64,000 bases of DNA from Bradyrhizobium australiense (GCF_013114825.1 NZ_JAAVLX010000010.1:1-64000), one strand, 5' to 3'; shown: positions 36,061 to 46,446, counted from the first letter of the stretch. Numbers and translations are program-made. The notes: generated from the letters alone by a model not told the origin.

Positions 36061-36697
36061 ACAATCTTGGGTTTTGCGCCCTCCCGCGCGGGCCTTCGTC
36101 TTTTTCCCGGCCTTGTTCTCGACGGCACGCCCTTGAACTTTTCGCGGCCCTGGTCTTCGTCGCCGGCTTCTTCACGGCGATGAAGGGCTCCAGCGCCCAG
36201 GGGGCTGTTTCTCGTTCAGACCTGCGAGCCGATGTGGCACAGACATTGCTCCGGATCAGGTGACTGGGATTTTACTGGCCCAGTTGAACGTAAAGCGCCG
36301 CCCGGCAATGTATTTCGATCCCGGCCACGTCCCTTTCTGGATCCGGGTCGGGAAAAACTGGCATGATTTGGAGGATCCGGCCCTACCGACAAGAGTCGAT
36401 TCTTAGCTTCCGGGCTAGCCCAAACCCAAACCGGAAGAAAACCTTACGGTTGGGGTCTCGCCCACTGGTTCGGCAAGCTGCTTTCCTAGGATAGCAAGGC
36501 AACCACTCAGTCGGAAGCAGACACGCGCCGCCCAGTCGCTATCGTGTTATGCGCCTATCCCGGTTCAGCGGTCGCAAGCATTCAGTTCCCTGAACTGCCG
36601 GACTGCAAATCAAACTGAGAGCCAGTTCGCCAGGTGCAGGTTCGATCCTTCTGGATAAAGTAGCGCGCCGAAATAGTTAAATGAGAGAGGCCGCAAT
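36061..36697. other. Intergenic stretch with a doubtful short frame
   Basis: A GTG-started frame at 36260-36406 gives 48 residues with a coding-like ending (FDPGHVPFWIRVGKNWHDLE), perhaps a gene relic. Near 36600-36660 GACTGCAAATC and GGTTCGATCC recall tRNA arms, but no complete cloverleaf forms. Nothing else is seen. Confidence 0.35.
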
Positions 36698-37342
36698 CTA
36701 TTCATCATCCGCCTTGTCATTTTGCGAGAAGGCGAGCCCCGCGAGTACTGTCCGGTTGCTGACATCAAGCTTCTGAAAGATGTGATGAAGATGAACTTTG
36801 ATAGTGCCGTTAGCAATGTTCAACCTGCGACCGATTTCTTTGTTCGATAATCCTTCGGCTACCAGACGCATGATCTGGCGCTCCCGGTCTGTCAGCACCT
36901 TCTCCGCAATCGTCATGTTTCCTTGCCTTCGCGGCACAACCCGATAGTACGAAGGTAGCGGCAATAGCTTGTGGCCATCTGCGACCTGGCGTAAGGACTG
37001 CACGAGAATTTTGGGCGTCACATCCTTCGGAATGAAACCATAGGCGCCTGCGGCGGCCGAGATGACAAGTTGGCGGTCGTCGACAGAGGTGGTGAAAAGA
37101 ATCAGCCGGGTAGAAAGATTTTCTGAGTTGGCGATGGCAAGGATTTCAAGCCCGGTCAGACCAGGCATCGAGATGTCGAACATGGCGATGTCGGGGACCA
37201 AGCGCCGAATAGCTTCGATGCAGCTCGTCCCATCAGTGCAGGACGCAACAACCTTGAAGCCACGCCCTGCGCTGAGTACGTTTTTCAAGCCCTGCAGAAC
37301 CACTGGATGCCGATCCGCAATCACTATTTTAATAGAGCGCAT
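36698..37342 (-). CDS. NarL/LuxR-family response regulator
   Basis: A 214-residue regulator. The receiver domain (1-120) has Asp10, the phospho-acceptor Asp56 in MFDISMPGL, a Thr/Ser in LFTTS and the Lys in FIPKD. The LuxR-type helix-turn-helix is at about 148-205: LTDRERQIMRLVAEGLSNKE then GTIKVHLHHIFQKLDVSNRT. A partner kinase is not in the window. It is placed at the left end of the polysaccharide locus and is divergent from a second LuxR-type regulator, so control of the locus is likely. Confidence 0.9.
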   Translation of the reverse strand: MRSIKIVIADRHPVVLQGLKNVLSAGRGFKVVASCTDGTSCIEAIRRLVPDIAMFDISMPGLTGLEILAIANSENLSTRLILFTTSVDDRQLVISAAAGAYGFIPKDVTPKILVQSLRQVADGHKLLPLPSYYRVVPRRQGNMTIAEKVLTDRERQIMRLVAEGLSNKEIGRRLNIANGTIKVHLHHIFQKLDVSNRTVLAGLAFSQNDKADDE

Positions 37343-37975
37343 AGGAGGTCCTCAACTTACCCCCATTAATCAAACCACTCAATTTTAATTAACCCCGGCG
37401 TTCAGGCATGTTTCCTTGCCCGCTCAAGTCGCTATTTCGGCATTGCGGAGTGCGTCGCAGCACAAGCGAATCAAAGCTTGAGGTAGGATAGTAGCTGCAA
37501 TTGCCCTGCCCGTTCGCCGATGCCTTGAAGCAACTAACTTCGTACAGTTGAAATGGAATCCGGATTGCCGTTACGAATCGTCCGCGCGGACGAGCGATGA
37601 ATGCCCCCTGTCGCCCATCGCAAATTGTGCCGCAGGCTCCCTGGAGCAGCCACAACTCTCGGTAGCTCCTTAGACATATGTCGATCAGCCTAGTGAGCAT
37701 AGCACCTTGCGCATTTGCCAGTACCGCATGCCCTGCCAGTGGCGGACGACATCCATCAAAACGCACCGGGCTCCGAATATAACTCAAGGTATATAGGTAG
37801 AACAGCGATTTGGTTCTAAAATTATATAAGGGCTCGCAACGACAAACGCGAGGCCACTGAAATCTCGACATCGAGATTTCACCAAAGAATTGATAGCGCC
37901 GGGCATCACCAAAATCGGAGAGCCCCCAGTTCAATTCTCGTCCAGTGTAAATTGCGTGCAGTTGGGAGAATCGTC
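37343..37975. promoter_or_regulatory. AT-rich divergent region between two regulators
   Basis: 633 bases, clearly richer in A and T than the surroundings (for example CATTAATCAAACC and TTTTAATTAACC next to the minus-strand start). A frame across most of it on the minus strand is Cys-rich, lacks motifs and is not called. It probably carries promoters for both regulators. Confidence 0.45.
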
Positions 37976-38884
37976 ATGCGGAGACGGCAGTCTTTTGCAA
38001 TCATACTCATTGGAACAAGTGTTGTGCTCAGAGCAGGACTTCACAGAATTTTACGCACAGCACATTTCCGCATACAAGGCTCGATAGCGCGCGCCGATGA
38101 TCTGATCCCGCGCACGCTACAAGAGGGCCAGCTGCTGTTTCTTATGATCGACACCGGCCAGGATGTTGATTCGATCATCAAACAGGTCGAACTTCTCCGG
38201 GACCAATACCCGAACGGGCGCATCGCGATCGTGGCTGATCACTATGGGCTGAGCGAGATCGTTTCAGTATTCCGGGCCGGCGCGAGCGGCTATTTCGTCG
38301 ACATCACGTCATGCGATGCATTTATCAAATCCATCGAACTTGTGATGATGGGCCAAACAATTTTCCCACCAGCCTTGCTCTCCCTCGTTCGGGGCACCGA
38401 ATCCGCCACCGAGGCCGAGCCGCGCGGTGAAAACGACCGAACCCTCTCAAAAACAGAGGACACAGCTGCAGAGCATGCGACTGCGCCGCGGCTATCCACA
38501 CGGGAAAGCTCAATCTTATGCCGGCTGGTAGAGGGCGACAGCAATAAGTGCATAGCGCGCAAGGTCGATATCGCCGAAGCGACCGTGAAGGTCCACGTCA
38601 AGGCCATTCTTCGCAAGATCCGGGTTCAGAACCGAACCCAGGCGGCGATTTGGGCGATAAATAACGGTTGGCTGACACGATCGACGGACAGGTGCTCCCC
38701 GCCCGCAAACTCCGAGGTGGGCAAGCAACTGCCGAATCCGGGCGGGGTGGTCGTCGAGGCATCGGCACAACTATGCGTGTTCACCCACAAAGCAAATGAG
38801 GTCGAGATAACTCCCATCGACGACCACCCGATCCACAAGGGTATCAACGGAAGATTTTCGGACTCAGGACGGTTTGGCAATTAG
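37976..38884 (+). CDS. LuxR-family regulator with a degenerate receiver domain
   Basis: 302 residues. The start ATG 37976 has GGGAGA at the right distance. The receiver-like domain (1-125) keeps an Asp where phosphorylation would happen (LFLMIDTGQD, Asp59) but lacks the acidic pair after the first strand (SFAIILIGTSVVLRAG), so phosphorylation is doubtful. A linker leads to the LuxR helix-turn-helix at about 170-230 (LSTRESSILCRLVEGDSNK, then EATVKVHVKAILRKIRVQNR). A further 65 residues follow. It is divergent from the other regulator and likely acts on the same locus. Confidence 0.85.
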   Translation: MRRRQSFAIILIGTSVVLRAGLHRILRTAHFRIQGSIARADDLIPRTLQEGQLLFLMIDTGQDVDSIIKQVELLRDQYPNGRIAIVADHYGLSEIVSVFRAGASGYFVDITSCDAFIKSIELVMMGQTIFPPALLSLVRGTESATEAEPRGENDRTLSKTEDTAAEHATAPRLSTRESSILCRLVEGDSNKCIARKVDIAEATVKVHVKAILRKIRVQNRTQAAIWAINNGWLTRSTDRCSPPANSEVGKQLPNPGGVVVEASAQLCVFTHKANEVEITPIDDHPIHKGINGRFSDSGRFGN

Positions 38885-39175
38885 TCGAGTCGCTGCGTTC
38901 CGGGGACCTTGTTCGCCAGCGATAACAAGTCTTGAAGGTAGGTCATTCGATTGATGACTACCGGCTTGCTGCGGACTTCTCCCCGTCTCAGCGGACGTGA
39001 TGGAAAGCCGCCGCAACGAATGGCTTCGTGCCGGACACAACACCGCGGGAATGCGCACGCAGGACGGGAGACCCTCGTTTGGCTTGCGGCGGTTCGGCAA
39101 AATCTCTGCGTTGATGACGTGACGCGGAGTACGCATGGTAGTGACGTTCACGCGATCGAGGTCCGGGAAACGAAT

Positions 39176-40645
39176 TCACTTGGCGCCTCTGCCGTTCAGA
39201 ACAACAATCATTGTCTGCAGGAGGATGTAAATGTCGAGCCAGATGGACCAGTTTCGAATATAGAAGAGATCTTGCGCCTTCTGAACCTGCAAATCGCCGT
39301 TGCTCCGCGATGAGACCTGCCACATCCCCGTGATGCCCGGCGGAACGCTGACGCGAATGATGCGAAACTCGTAGTCAAAACTATTCATATGATACGCGGG
39401 AAAGGGCCGCGGGCCGACGAGACTCATATCGCCACGGATTACGTTCCAGAGCTGCGGCAGCTCGTCAAGGCTAGTGCGCCGCATGAAGCTCCCGATGATC
39501 GGCAGCACCCGAGGGTCGTGCGAGAGCTTGAAAAAGCGCTGCCATTCCGCGCTCGCCTGCGGATCACGGCACAGATGCTCCTCCAAGCGTTGCTCAGCGT
39601 CATTATACATCGTGCGAAGCTTCAAAATCCGCAATGCCTTCGAGTTTCGCCCGACGCGCTCCTGCACGTAAATCGCGGAGCCCGGATCGACGAGCTTAAT
39701 GGCGAACACAAGAACGAGGATGATCGGCAATACTAGCAGCGCAATAGGGATCGCGAAAAGAATATCGATGGCTCGCTTAAGCACCTGATTGTGTCGCAAA
39801 CAGAGGTCGCGTCTGATCTCAATTCCGATTGCCCCGCCGAGCATCCGCGTACGCAACCATAAGCTCTGTAGATCTTGTAAATCCTCGACCAGCAGGAAGC
39901 GACAAGACGAGATCCGTGCCTGCGAGGGGGATGTGAGCGCGGAGAGTTCTTCCGCGGAACTGAAAATCGCGAATTCGACATGAGGACTCATTCGGCCCAG
40001 ATCCGTTATCGCTCCGATCAGCGGCAACGGGAACGCCGTGTTACGCAAATCTCGGTCACGAGGCGTCTCTACGAATCCAATCGGCCTTAAGCCGAGGGTG
40101 GGCTGATGCACGAGCAACTGCGCCAATTCTCGACTTTTATCACCACAGCCGACCAGCGCAACCGATGCGCCCCACAGGTCGAGATGGATCAATAAAGTCC
40201 GTATCATCGCCTCAAAATAGTGACCAAACATCAGCAGAAAAAGCGCATCGCTAAGTCCGGTCACAAGAACGAGGCCCGACTGCCTATTCGGGAATCCGAC
40301 CAGAAACTCGATCGCCACGAAGCCCATGATACCGATGGCGCGCAACCGGAAACGCTCATACGGGCTGGGCCCGCATCCGGTGTATAGGCGAACGCAGAAA
40401 AACATCAAAATGAGGAGGGCTATCAGGAGGTGTTTGGGGCCGGCCGGTTGCATTCCGGTCATCCCGATCAACGCACGACTGAGGGAAGTGGCGGCAATGG
40501 CGGCAACTACATCACCGGACGCCAATGTCGCGGCGACAAGGGGCTTCCGAAATCGATCGGCGAATCCCGCTTCACCCCTATGCCAGCCACGATGCCAGCT
40601 CTTCGGCGCATCGCTTCGCGGAAGAATCGCGCCAACTTCCGCCAT
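39176..40645 (-). CDS. Polyprenyl-phosphate sugar-1-phosphate transferase
   Basis: A 489-residue membrane enzyme that starts the repeat unit by putting the first sugar phosphate onto undecaprenyl phosphate. The N-terminal half has several membrane helices and a CoA-binding-like domain (VALVGCGDKSRELAQLL). The C-terminal catalytic domain (about 290-489) has KRAIDILFAIPIALLVLPII, LRTMYNDA, and TSLDELPQLWNVIRGDMSLVGPRP. The Met at 40645 follows GAGGGCGAGA; the frame reads further back but without support. The sugar is not shown; hexose-1-phosphate is usual. Confidence 0.92.
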   Translation of the reverse strand: MAEVGAILPRSDAPKSWHRGWHRGEAGFADRFRKPLVAATLASGDVVAAIAATSLSRALIGMTGMQPAGPKHLLIALLILMFFCVRLYTGCGPSPYERFRLRAIGIMGFVAIEFLVGFPNRQSGLVLVTGLSDALFLLMFGHYFEAMIRTLLIHLDLWGASVALVGCGDKSRELAQLLVHQPTLGLRPIGFVETPRDRDLRNTAFPLPLIGAITDLGRMSPHVEFAIFSSAEELSALTSPSQARISSCRFLLVEDLQDLQSLWLRTRMLGGAIGIEIRRDLCLRHNQVLKRAIDILFAIPIALLVLPIILVLVFAIKLVDPGSAIYVQERVGRNSKALRILKLRTMYNDAEQRLEEHLCRDPQASAEWQRFFKLSHDPRVLPIIGSFMRRTSLDELPQLWNVIRGDMSLVGPRPFPAYHMNSFDYEFRIIRVSVPPGITGMWQVSSRSNGDLQVQKAQDLFYIRNWSIWLDIYILLQTMIVVLNGRGAK

Positions 40646-40731
40646 TCTCGCCCTCTTCCCGATTCTCAGTATCCTTGCGACACGTGTTCGCGTGACCGCA
40701 TGCCGTTTGATTGGCCAGCGCGATTTCGGGC

Positions 40732-41727
40732 CTACTCGGCCGCTGTCTCCACAGGCTGATGCAGTTGACCTACTATGCACGCGTCGATCCATTGGTATGT
40801 CGGGACGAGCCCCACTCGCAGCGGCGTCTTGGGCTCCCAGCCGAGAACGCTTCTCAGCCGCGAATTGTCACTGTTGCGACCGCGCACGCCCTGCGGACGC
40901 GACGTGTCGTGCCGCTTGACCAGCGTCTTGCCCGCAATGTCGCAGACAATATCGACGAGATCGTCGACGGTCACCAACTCATCGGTTCCGAGATTGAGTG
41001 GCGCGCTATAGTCGGACTGCATGATGCGATAAATGCCTTCGAGACAGTCGTCGATGTACATGAACGATCGCGTCTGCTTCCCGTCACCCCAGACCTCGAT
41101 TTCGCTGTGATTCGCGAGTAGTGAGACTTTCCGGCAAATTGCGGCCGGGGCTTTCTCGCGGCCCCCGTCATAGGTTCCGAGCGGCCCATAGACATTATGG
41201 AAACGCACGACTCGTGTCGCGAAGCCCCAGTCCTCGGTGAAGTACTGACAGAGCTTCTCCATGTAGAGCTTCTCGAGCCCATAGCCCTCCTCGGGCTCCG
41301 CCGGGAACGCGTCTTCCTCCCGCAAGGGCACGACATCAGGCTTTTTCTGAAGATATTGAGGATAAATGCACGCAGAAGAAGAGAAGAGGAATCTTTTTAC
41401 CCCGTTCTCGCGAGCTGCGTGGAGAGTATGAGCATTAATGAGCGTATTGTTGATAGTGATGTCCGCATGAGACGAGCTGATGTAACCGATACCACCCATG
41501 TCCGCCGCAAGCTGATAGACCTCATCGATGTTTTTGGTCGCCCTTATGCATTCAGCATAGTTCCGAAGATCCGCGATTACGAATTCGTCGGCGTCCGTGG
41601 TTTCGTATTCCGGAGCTTTGATGTCGACACCGCGCACGATGTATCCGCGTTTGACGAGATACTTGACGAGGTGGTGGCCGATAAAGCCACCCGCACCCGT
41701 AACCAGGACCGCCCGCCCATTTCTCAT
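40732..41727 (-). CDS. NAD-dependent epimerase, GDP-mannose-3,5-epimerase-like
   Basis: 331 residues, extended SDR family. The nucleotide-binding start is VLVTGAGGFIGHHLVKYL. AADMGGIGYI and the SSSACIYP stretch with the YGLEK catalytic pair (Tyr-x-x-x-Lys) are the pattern of GDP-mannose 3,5-epimerases and related enzymes. HNVYGPLGTYDGGREKAPAA and QTRSFMYIDDC follow. It should make a rare GDP-sugar for the polymer. It lies directly upstream of the sugar transferase in one transcript. Confidence 0.9.
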   Translation of the reverse strand: MRNGRAVLVTGAGGFIGHHLVKYLVKRGYIVRGVDIKAPEYETTDADEFVIADLRNYAECIRATKNIDEVYQLAADMGGIGYISSSHADITINNTLINAHTLHAARENGVKRFLFSSSACIYPQYLQKKPDVVPLREEDAFPAEPEEGYGLEKLYMEKLCQYFTEDWGFATRVVRFHNVYGPLGTYDGGREKAPAAICRKVSLLANHSEIEVWGDGKQTRSFMYIDDCLEGIYRIMQSDYSAPLNLGTDELVTVDDLVDIVCDIAGKTLVKRHDTSRPQGVRGRNSDNSRLRSVLGWEPKTPLRVGLVPTYQWIDACIVGQLHQPVETAAE

Positions 41728-42018
41728 GACAATCGCTCCTAAACATCTCGGTCCAATACATCTCGCTTCAGCTCACTTCAGCGCTTCTCAGCGCTTGATA
41801 AACGTCATGATACGGGGGATCGACGCCAATTGATTAATGCAACGATGGGGTAATCCGTTCGGCTCTCGACGCCAGCATGCCTCTTCCGCGCATTGCCGAG
41901 ACAATCCGGGGAATCTCGGTGCGGCGATACCGATCTCCAATCTCGACCATGGAACCCAGCGTGCCGACGTCGTTTGATCGCCGCGGTTATGGGATGAGAA
42001 GCTCGGGTGGGCAGGCGG

Positions 42019-43626
42019 TCAGTAGATCACCAGATGGCCGTTCGGCTCCACGCCCTGTCCGCGCAGTCCGTCCCAGTCGAAGGTCGCATGCCCCCACACG
42101 AAGCGCGCGGGCCCGCTCGCTCGCGGAACATGATAGACATTGCTGTCAAAGAGGTTGTGGCCGTCCGTAATTATGGAGAAGTTTTCGTGGCCCGGCTTGA
42201 CATCGGACGCGCCTCCCGCGCAGGCAGCCCCCTCGAAAGTTATCTCATTGTCGTGGACTGCATTGTTGCGCGTCTTGTATATCGGGCCGCTGTTAGTCCG
42301 AGCCTGGTCATCGCGGCCCTGATCTATCAGCATGATCCCGCATTTTCCTGGGCTGACGGTCAGTGTGTTGCCATCCACCTCCACGTCCTGCGATGCTGCA
42401 ATGAGAATGTCGTTGCCCCAGAACCAGCCCTTGTCAGCGATGCCGTTATGGCGAACGATGTTATTGCGAATGACTGCGCTGAACGAGATCTCGTGAAAGA
42501 TACCGGCGCCGTGGTTGCGCTCAACGACGTTGTTCTCGTAAAGCACGTTGCGGCAGTTGATGTCACACCACAGCCCGGGACCGAAGTTGCCATGGATGTG
42601 ATTGCCACGAAAGACAACGCCATCACCCAAGGCGATCTTCACGCCACCGGCTTCCCACCCAGACGAAAATCCGCGGATATTGTTTGCCCAAACCTGATTG
42701 CCCTCGATCAGGACATCTCGGCCTGCGCCGGTAATACCGATCTGGCCATTGTGATGAACGTTGGAGTCGCGTACCCGACTGCTGGTACCGACCGCGATTC
42801 CAGCTCCGCTGTTCAACCTCACTTCGCAATTCTCGACGATCCATTCCACGGCTTCTTGGGCTTGGATCGCGCCCTTCTGAGCGACGCTCGCGTATTTCTC
42901 GATGGTGACGTTCCTGATCACCACGTTGGACACCCTGCTCTCGAACGCGAACGCGGCCACCGTGGCCTCCACCTTGCGACCGGTCGGGTCATCGGCGAAA
43001 TAGATGCGGGACCCGGCGTGATCGAAGTAGAATCGGCCTGGCTCGACGCTCTCCTTAGTCAGTACCTGGACGAGAGGCTGATCATCGATGAACAGGCCTT
43101 CCGGCAGGCTACATGCCGGAACCGCATTCGCGCACTCCCCATGCTTTTGTCCGAGCTGTGCTTGCCCACTCGCCACCCAGTACCCTTCCTCGCGGCTGAA
43201 GTTCGTGAGCAAGCGGCTGCCGTTGAGAACCGTTTGGCCCTCGCCGTGGAAGCTCTGCCCTGGCTTGGGGCGAATAGCTTGCATCCGATGCATCCCGTTC
43301 TTGACGCAGAGTGTTGCGCCAGGGTCGGCGCGGTCGACCGCGGCCTGGATCGAGGCACCGGGCTCCACTGCGATCGCGTCTCGAGGGCACGGCGCTTTGG
43401 TGACGCCCTGTGCGGCAGCTGTCGCGACCACCTGTAGAGCCACAGCGAGCAGGATCCAGACCATCACCAGGCAGATTGCGGCCTGCATCAGTGCCCGGCA
43501 CAGGGGTCGACCAGGGTGTTGGCCATCATCCACCCATCGCCAAAAAGCATCGTTCGGCCGATCGCGGCAGATCATCATTAACTCCGTGCTGAAGCCGACC
43601 AAGCACCTGCACCACGAGTTCGACAT
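42019..43626 (-). CDS. Secreted right-handed parallel beta-helix protein
   Basis: A 535-residue protein, with an exported start (membrane segment AAICLVMVWILLAVALQVVA; a start at Met17, 43578, is also possible). From about 90 on it has the repeated short-strand pattern of right-handed beta-helices (NVVIRNVTIEKY, VRDSNVHHNGQIGITG, VLYENNVVERNHGAGIF, AVIRNNIVRHNG). Such folds belong to polysaccharide lyases, epimerases and hydrolases. In this locus it probably modifies or trims the polymer in the periplasm or outside; the activity is not shown. Confidence 0.88.
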   Translation of the reverse strand: MSNSWCRCLVGFSTELMMICRDRPNDAFWRWVDDGQHPGRPLCRALMQAAICLVMVWILLAVALQVVATAAAQGVTKAPCPRDAIAVEPGASIQAAVDRADPGATLCVKNGMHRMQAIRPKPGQSFHGEGQTVLNGSRLLTNFSREEGYWVASGQAQLGQKHGECANAVPACSLPEGLFIDDQPLVQVLTKESVEPGRFYFDHAGSRIYFADDPTGRKVEATVAAFAFESRVSNVVIRNVTIEKYASVAQKGAIQAQEAVEWIVENCEVRLNSGAGIAVGTSSRVRDSNVHHNGQIGITGAGRDVLIEGNQVWANNIRGFSSGWEAGGVKIALGDGVVFRGNHIHGNFGPGLWCDINCRNVLYENNVVERNHGAGIFHEISFSAVIRNNIVRHNGIADKGWFWGNDILIAASQDVEVDGNTLTVSPGKCGIMLIDQGRDDQARTNSGPIYKTRNNAVHDNEITFEGAACAGGASDVKPGHENFSIITDGHNLFDSNVYHVPRASGPARFVWGHATFDWDGLRGQGVEPNGHLVIY

Positions 43627-43647
43627 GGGGTAAGTGCGACGTTCGAT

Positions 43648-44691
43648 TTAGCGGTTCAAAGGGACCTTCATTCGACCCGAGGTATCAGCTGGAGGAATTC
43701 TCGGGAGCAGGTCAGCCATCGCCGGACCTCCTCCAAAGATCTCTTTCAACATGTAGTTGGCCACCGCCGATCGCGTGTGGTTCGCGAGTATATGTCGCCG
43801 GCCGGCCTCGGCCATACGCAAGAGCCGGTCCTTGTCCACGAGAAGTGCCGGCAACTGATCGACGAGCGAACCCTGGTCGGCGTCGTAGTAGAAGCAATGC
43901 ACGCCGTCCTCGAGATAAAGGCGGCGACGGTAACTCGGGCTGTTGATCACCGGAACTGAGCCGGCGAGGCAGGCCTCATAGTGACGATAGCAATCCCACC
44001 CGTAGCCCTCCGGTGAGAGCACCAGCCAGGACCGAGCAAGCGCCGCCATGAATTCAGGATAAGGCAAAGGCGTGCACGGCGTGACGACACGAAGACCGCG
44101 AGCAGCCAAGCTGTGAGCCGCATCGAGGGCGTCCGTTCTTATGCTGTTGCAGAGAGCACCGGCGAAAAAAATGTCGATATCCTTTCCGCGCGGGGGAAGG
44201 AGGCAGCGTTCGTCCGGAACGAACAGCGACAGGGGGCGAACTCTGTCAAGCGCTTGCGGATCTGTGGTCCGATCGAGGTCCAGTTCTCTCTTGAAATAGA
44301 GTGTGTTTCGCGGAAACAACCGGATGGTCGTCTCGCAGAGATTGCGTTCATCCCTGACGTCGATGATAGCATGACGATTGGTCCCGATGAGAAGACGATT
44401 GAGCAGCCTTGAAAAGGCTGGCGAACGTCCAAATGCACGCAGCATGCTTTTAGCGATCAATTTGTGCAGAGGTTGATCGAACCTATGGTCGGGGTGGATT
44501 GCCGGAAGCACGATGAGATCGTAGGTCTTGTTGCAAATATGCAAAAGGGCGCTCGCAGTGGTCGATGATCCGAATGCTTCAGGCCGATGAGGTTCGTCGG
44601 CGGTCAAAGGTGAGCCCCACCGGATCCAGAGCGTGCTGTCGGGTTGCAGCGCCTTGAAAAATCCGGAGCGAGAGATCTCGAGTATCCTCAT
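43648..44691 (-). CDS. Glycosyltransferase, exostosin/CgeB-like
   Basis: 347 residues, start at MRILEIS with AGGAAG upstream. The C-terminal half has GKDIDIFFAGALCNSIRTDA, then SWLVLSPEGYGWDCYRHYEACLAGSVPVIN, the donor-binding pattern of GT-B transferases that act on polysaccharides (exostosin-like). It should add one sugar to the lipid-linked repeat unit. It is in the minus-strand group between the polymerase and the beta-helix protein. Confidence 0.8.
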   Translation of the reverse strand: MRILEISRSGFFKALQPDSTLWIRWGSPLTADEPHRPEAFGSSTTASALLHICNKTYDLIVLPAIHPDHRFDQPLHKLIAKSMLRAFGRSPAFSRLLNRLLIGTNRHAIIDVRDERNLCETTIRLFPRNTLYFKRELDLDRTTDPQALDRVRPLSLFVPDERCLLPPRGKDIDIFFAGALCNSIRTDALDAAHSLAARGLRVVTPCTPLPYPEFMAALARSWLVLSPEGYGWDCYRHYEACLAGSVPVINSPSYRRRLYLEDGVHCFYYDADQGSLVDQLPALLVDKDRLLRMAEAGRRHILANHTRSAVANYMLKEIFGGGPAMADLLPRIPPADTSGRMKVPLNR

Positions 44692-44987
44692 CGGTGGCGC
44701 TTCCTGCACACGATTGCACTCCCGCATCCAGTTTGATTGCGGGGACGGCTCCGATCTCTGCGCAAAAGCGAGGAAAGCTCCGCTGTCGCTATATTGGCGC
44801 CCCTCGCGAACCCTCGGGCGATTGGGGCGGAACGACCTTCGTTTCTGTCGATCATTGTATGTGCCATGTGCGCCGACCGTTCTGTTCCTGGCCTCTCACG
44901 CGGAAACGCCAGCATCGGGAATGCCAGGACCGAGAAACGCCGCGGCGAGCGCAGTCAGCTGTAACGGCCGCACTGCGCCGGGCGCGC

Positions 44988-46385
44988 TCATGGCGCCTCC
45001 TGAGCTGGAGCGGTCACTCTCTTGGAGCCAAACAAGACTGCGCGGTTCGGCAAGACGCTGAGCGCCTGCACACGATAGACCATCACCGACGCGATACCGA
45101 AGCCGATCAGGCACCAAAACCATACGCCCTGCATAGGTCCCTCGAGCGCGACGTCGAACGTGGCATTGATGATGATGGACATCACGTAACAGCCGATGAA
45201 CAGGAACAGGCCGGCCCACCCAGTCTGCCCGCGGCGGCGAGCGGTCAGGACGGCGTTCACCAGCATCCCAAACCAGGAGGCGAGAAGGAGCAGCCACAGC
45301 ACCACGCCCGGAACCCCAGCGCGTGCCAGCAGTGTCATGTGTACATTGTGGGGACTTCGCAGCGCCGGCAAGTCATGTTCCGCTCGGAAGCCATCCGCGT
45401 CGGCCAGGTTCAATCCGAACCCTCGTCCGGTCCAGAAATTCGGCCCATAGAGCGTATCGTTGACAATAATACCCCACCAAGCCACGCGCCATTCCTTCGT
45501 GCCTTCGGTCTGCTCTCCGGCCCGGCCGCCGATGCTCGCAACATTTTCGACGAGCTGACGTGCACTGATGGAGCGCTCCTCGCTGGAGCGCGCCTCGGTA
45601 TGTTCAGTGAAAATCGACTCTAGGCTGTAGGCTGCGGCAAGGATCACCAGCCCGGTCAGGAGAATAGCTGCCAATTCGCGAATCTTCCCGAGCGTGAGCA
45701 CCGCAAACGTGACGGGAACGACAAAAGCAAGCATGCCGCCGCGGGTCAAGGCGCTAACCATTGCCAGCGCAGCGGCGAGAAAGACGATCCAGAGCAGCGT
45801 CGCCTTGCGAAATCCCACAAGGACGAACACGGCAGCTCCGGCCAAATGCACCGCGACCTCGCCGGACCCAATCCAAATCAGCGGGACAGTTGTTCCGGGC
45901 ATATGGGGAATGGAATCCGCCAAATGATGATTGAACCCAAAAAGGAAGGGGATTACCGGAATATAAATATTCACGAAAGCACCATAGTAGCGAACTATCG
46001 TATTGATGCGGCGAGCGTCCTCCAGCAGCAGTGCAATCACGATAAAGGCGAAGCCCCCATACATGATCACTACGCTGTCGCGCAGGGCATCGAAGCCATA
46101 CACACCAACGAAAGGTAGCGTGCGCAGAACCACCCACGCCATCGCCGCGACAAGAACAAGACTCGGCAGCGTCGTCAGTGCAGCGATGAGACAGCCGGTC
46201 CGCAACAGGATGACAACACCCGTGAAGAAGGCAATCTCACCGATGAAGATGGGAGGAAGACCGAGATAGGCGAAACCTTTTCCAAGGAACGCATAGCCGA
46301 GGAGGACTCCTAAAAGTAGCAGGAGATAATAGTCGCTCAAGTCGGCTGGCTTTGAACGATCCGAAAAATCAGTCATGGAGGTCAT
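44988..46385 (-). CDS. O-antigen-ligase/polymerase-family membrane protein (Wzy-like)
   Basis: 465 residues with about ten or more membrane helices, beginning SDYYLLLLLGVLLGYAFLGK. It has a large loop with EWRVAWWGIIVNDTLYGPNF and RSPHNVHMTLLARAGVPGVV, the Wzy_C/O-antigen-ligase pattern with a His in the loop. It would join the flipped repeat units. The start at 46385 (or Met at 46376) gives the correct first helix. A decayed relative of its first part is at 58264-58630. Confidence 0.88.
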   Translation of the reverse strand: MTSMTDFSDRSKPADLSDYYLLLLLGVLLGYAFLGKGFAYLGLPPIFIGEIAFFTGVVILLRTGCLIAALTTLPSLVLVAAMAWVVLRTLPFVGVYGFDALRDSVVIMYGGFAFIVIALLLEDARRINTIVRYYGAFVNIYIPVIPFLFGFNHHLADSIPHMPGTTVPLIWIGSGEVAVHLAGAAVFVLVGFRKATLLWIVFLAAALAMVSALTRGGMLAFVVPVTFAVLTLGKIRELAAILLTGLVILAAAYSLESIFTEHTEARSSEERSISARQLVENVASIGGRAGEQTEGTKEWRVAWWGIIVNDTLYGPNFWTGRGFGLNLADADGFRAEHDLPALRSPHNVHMTLLARAGVPGVVLWLLLLASWFGMLVNAVLTARRRGQTGWAGLFLFIGCYVMSIIINATFDVALEGPMQGVWFWCLIGFGIASVMVYRVQALSVLPNRAVLFGSKRVTAPAQEAP

Positions 46386-46446
46386 CCGAATTGCCGGGGC
46401 GGGCGTCGCCGCTGCCTTTGCCGTTGGGGCTGTCCCGCGCCGGCAG

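Noticed and set aside
36560..36665. tRNA-like fragments (GACTGCAAATC and GGTTCGATCC)
   Set aside because: The acceptor and anticodon stems do not pair; at most a worn relic, so not called.
37389..37934. A 181-codon minus-strand frame between the two LuxR-type regulators
   Set aside because: Cys-rich, no domain, no good start; it lies in an AT-rich promoter region.
42007..43437. A 476-codon plus-strand frame opposite the beta-helix protein
   Set aside because: No motif, no ribosome binding site; the minus strand has a signal segment and repeated beta-helix pattern.
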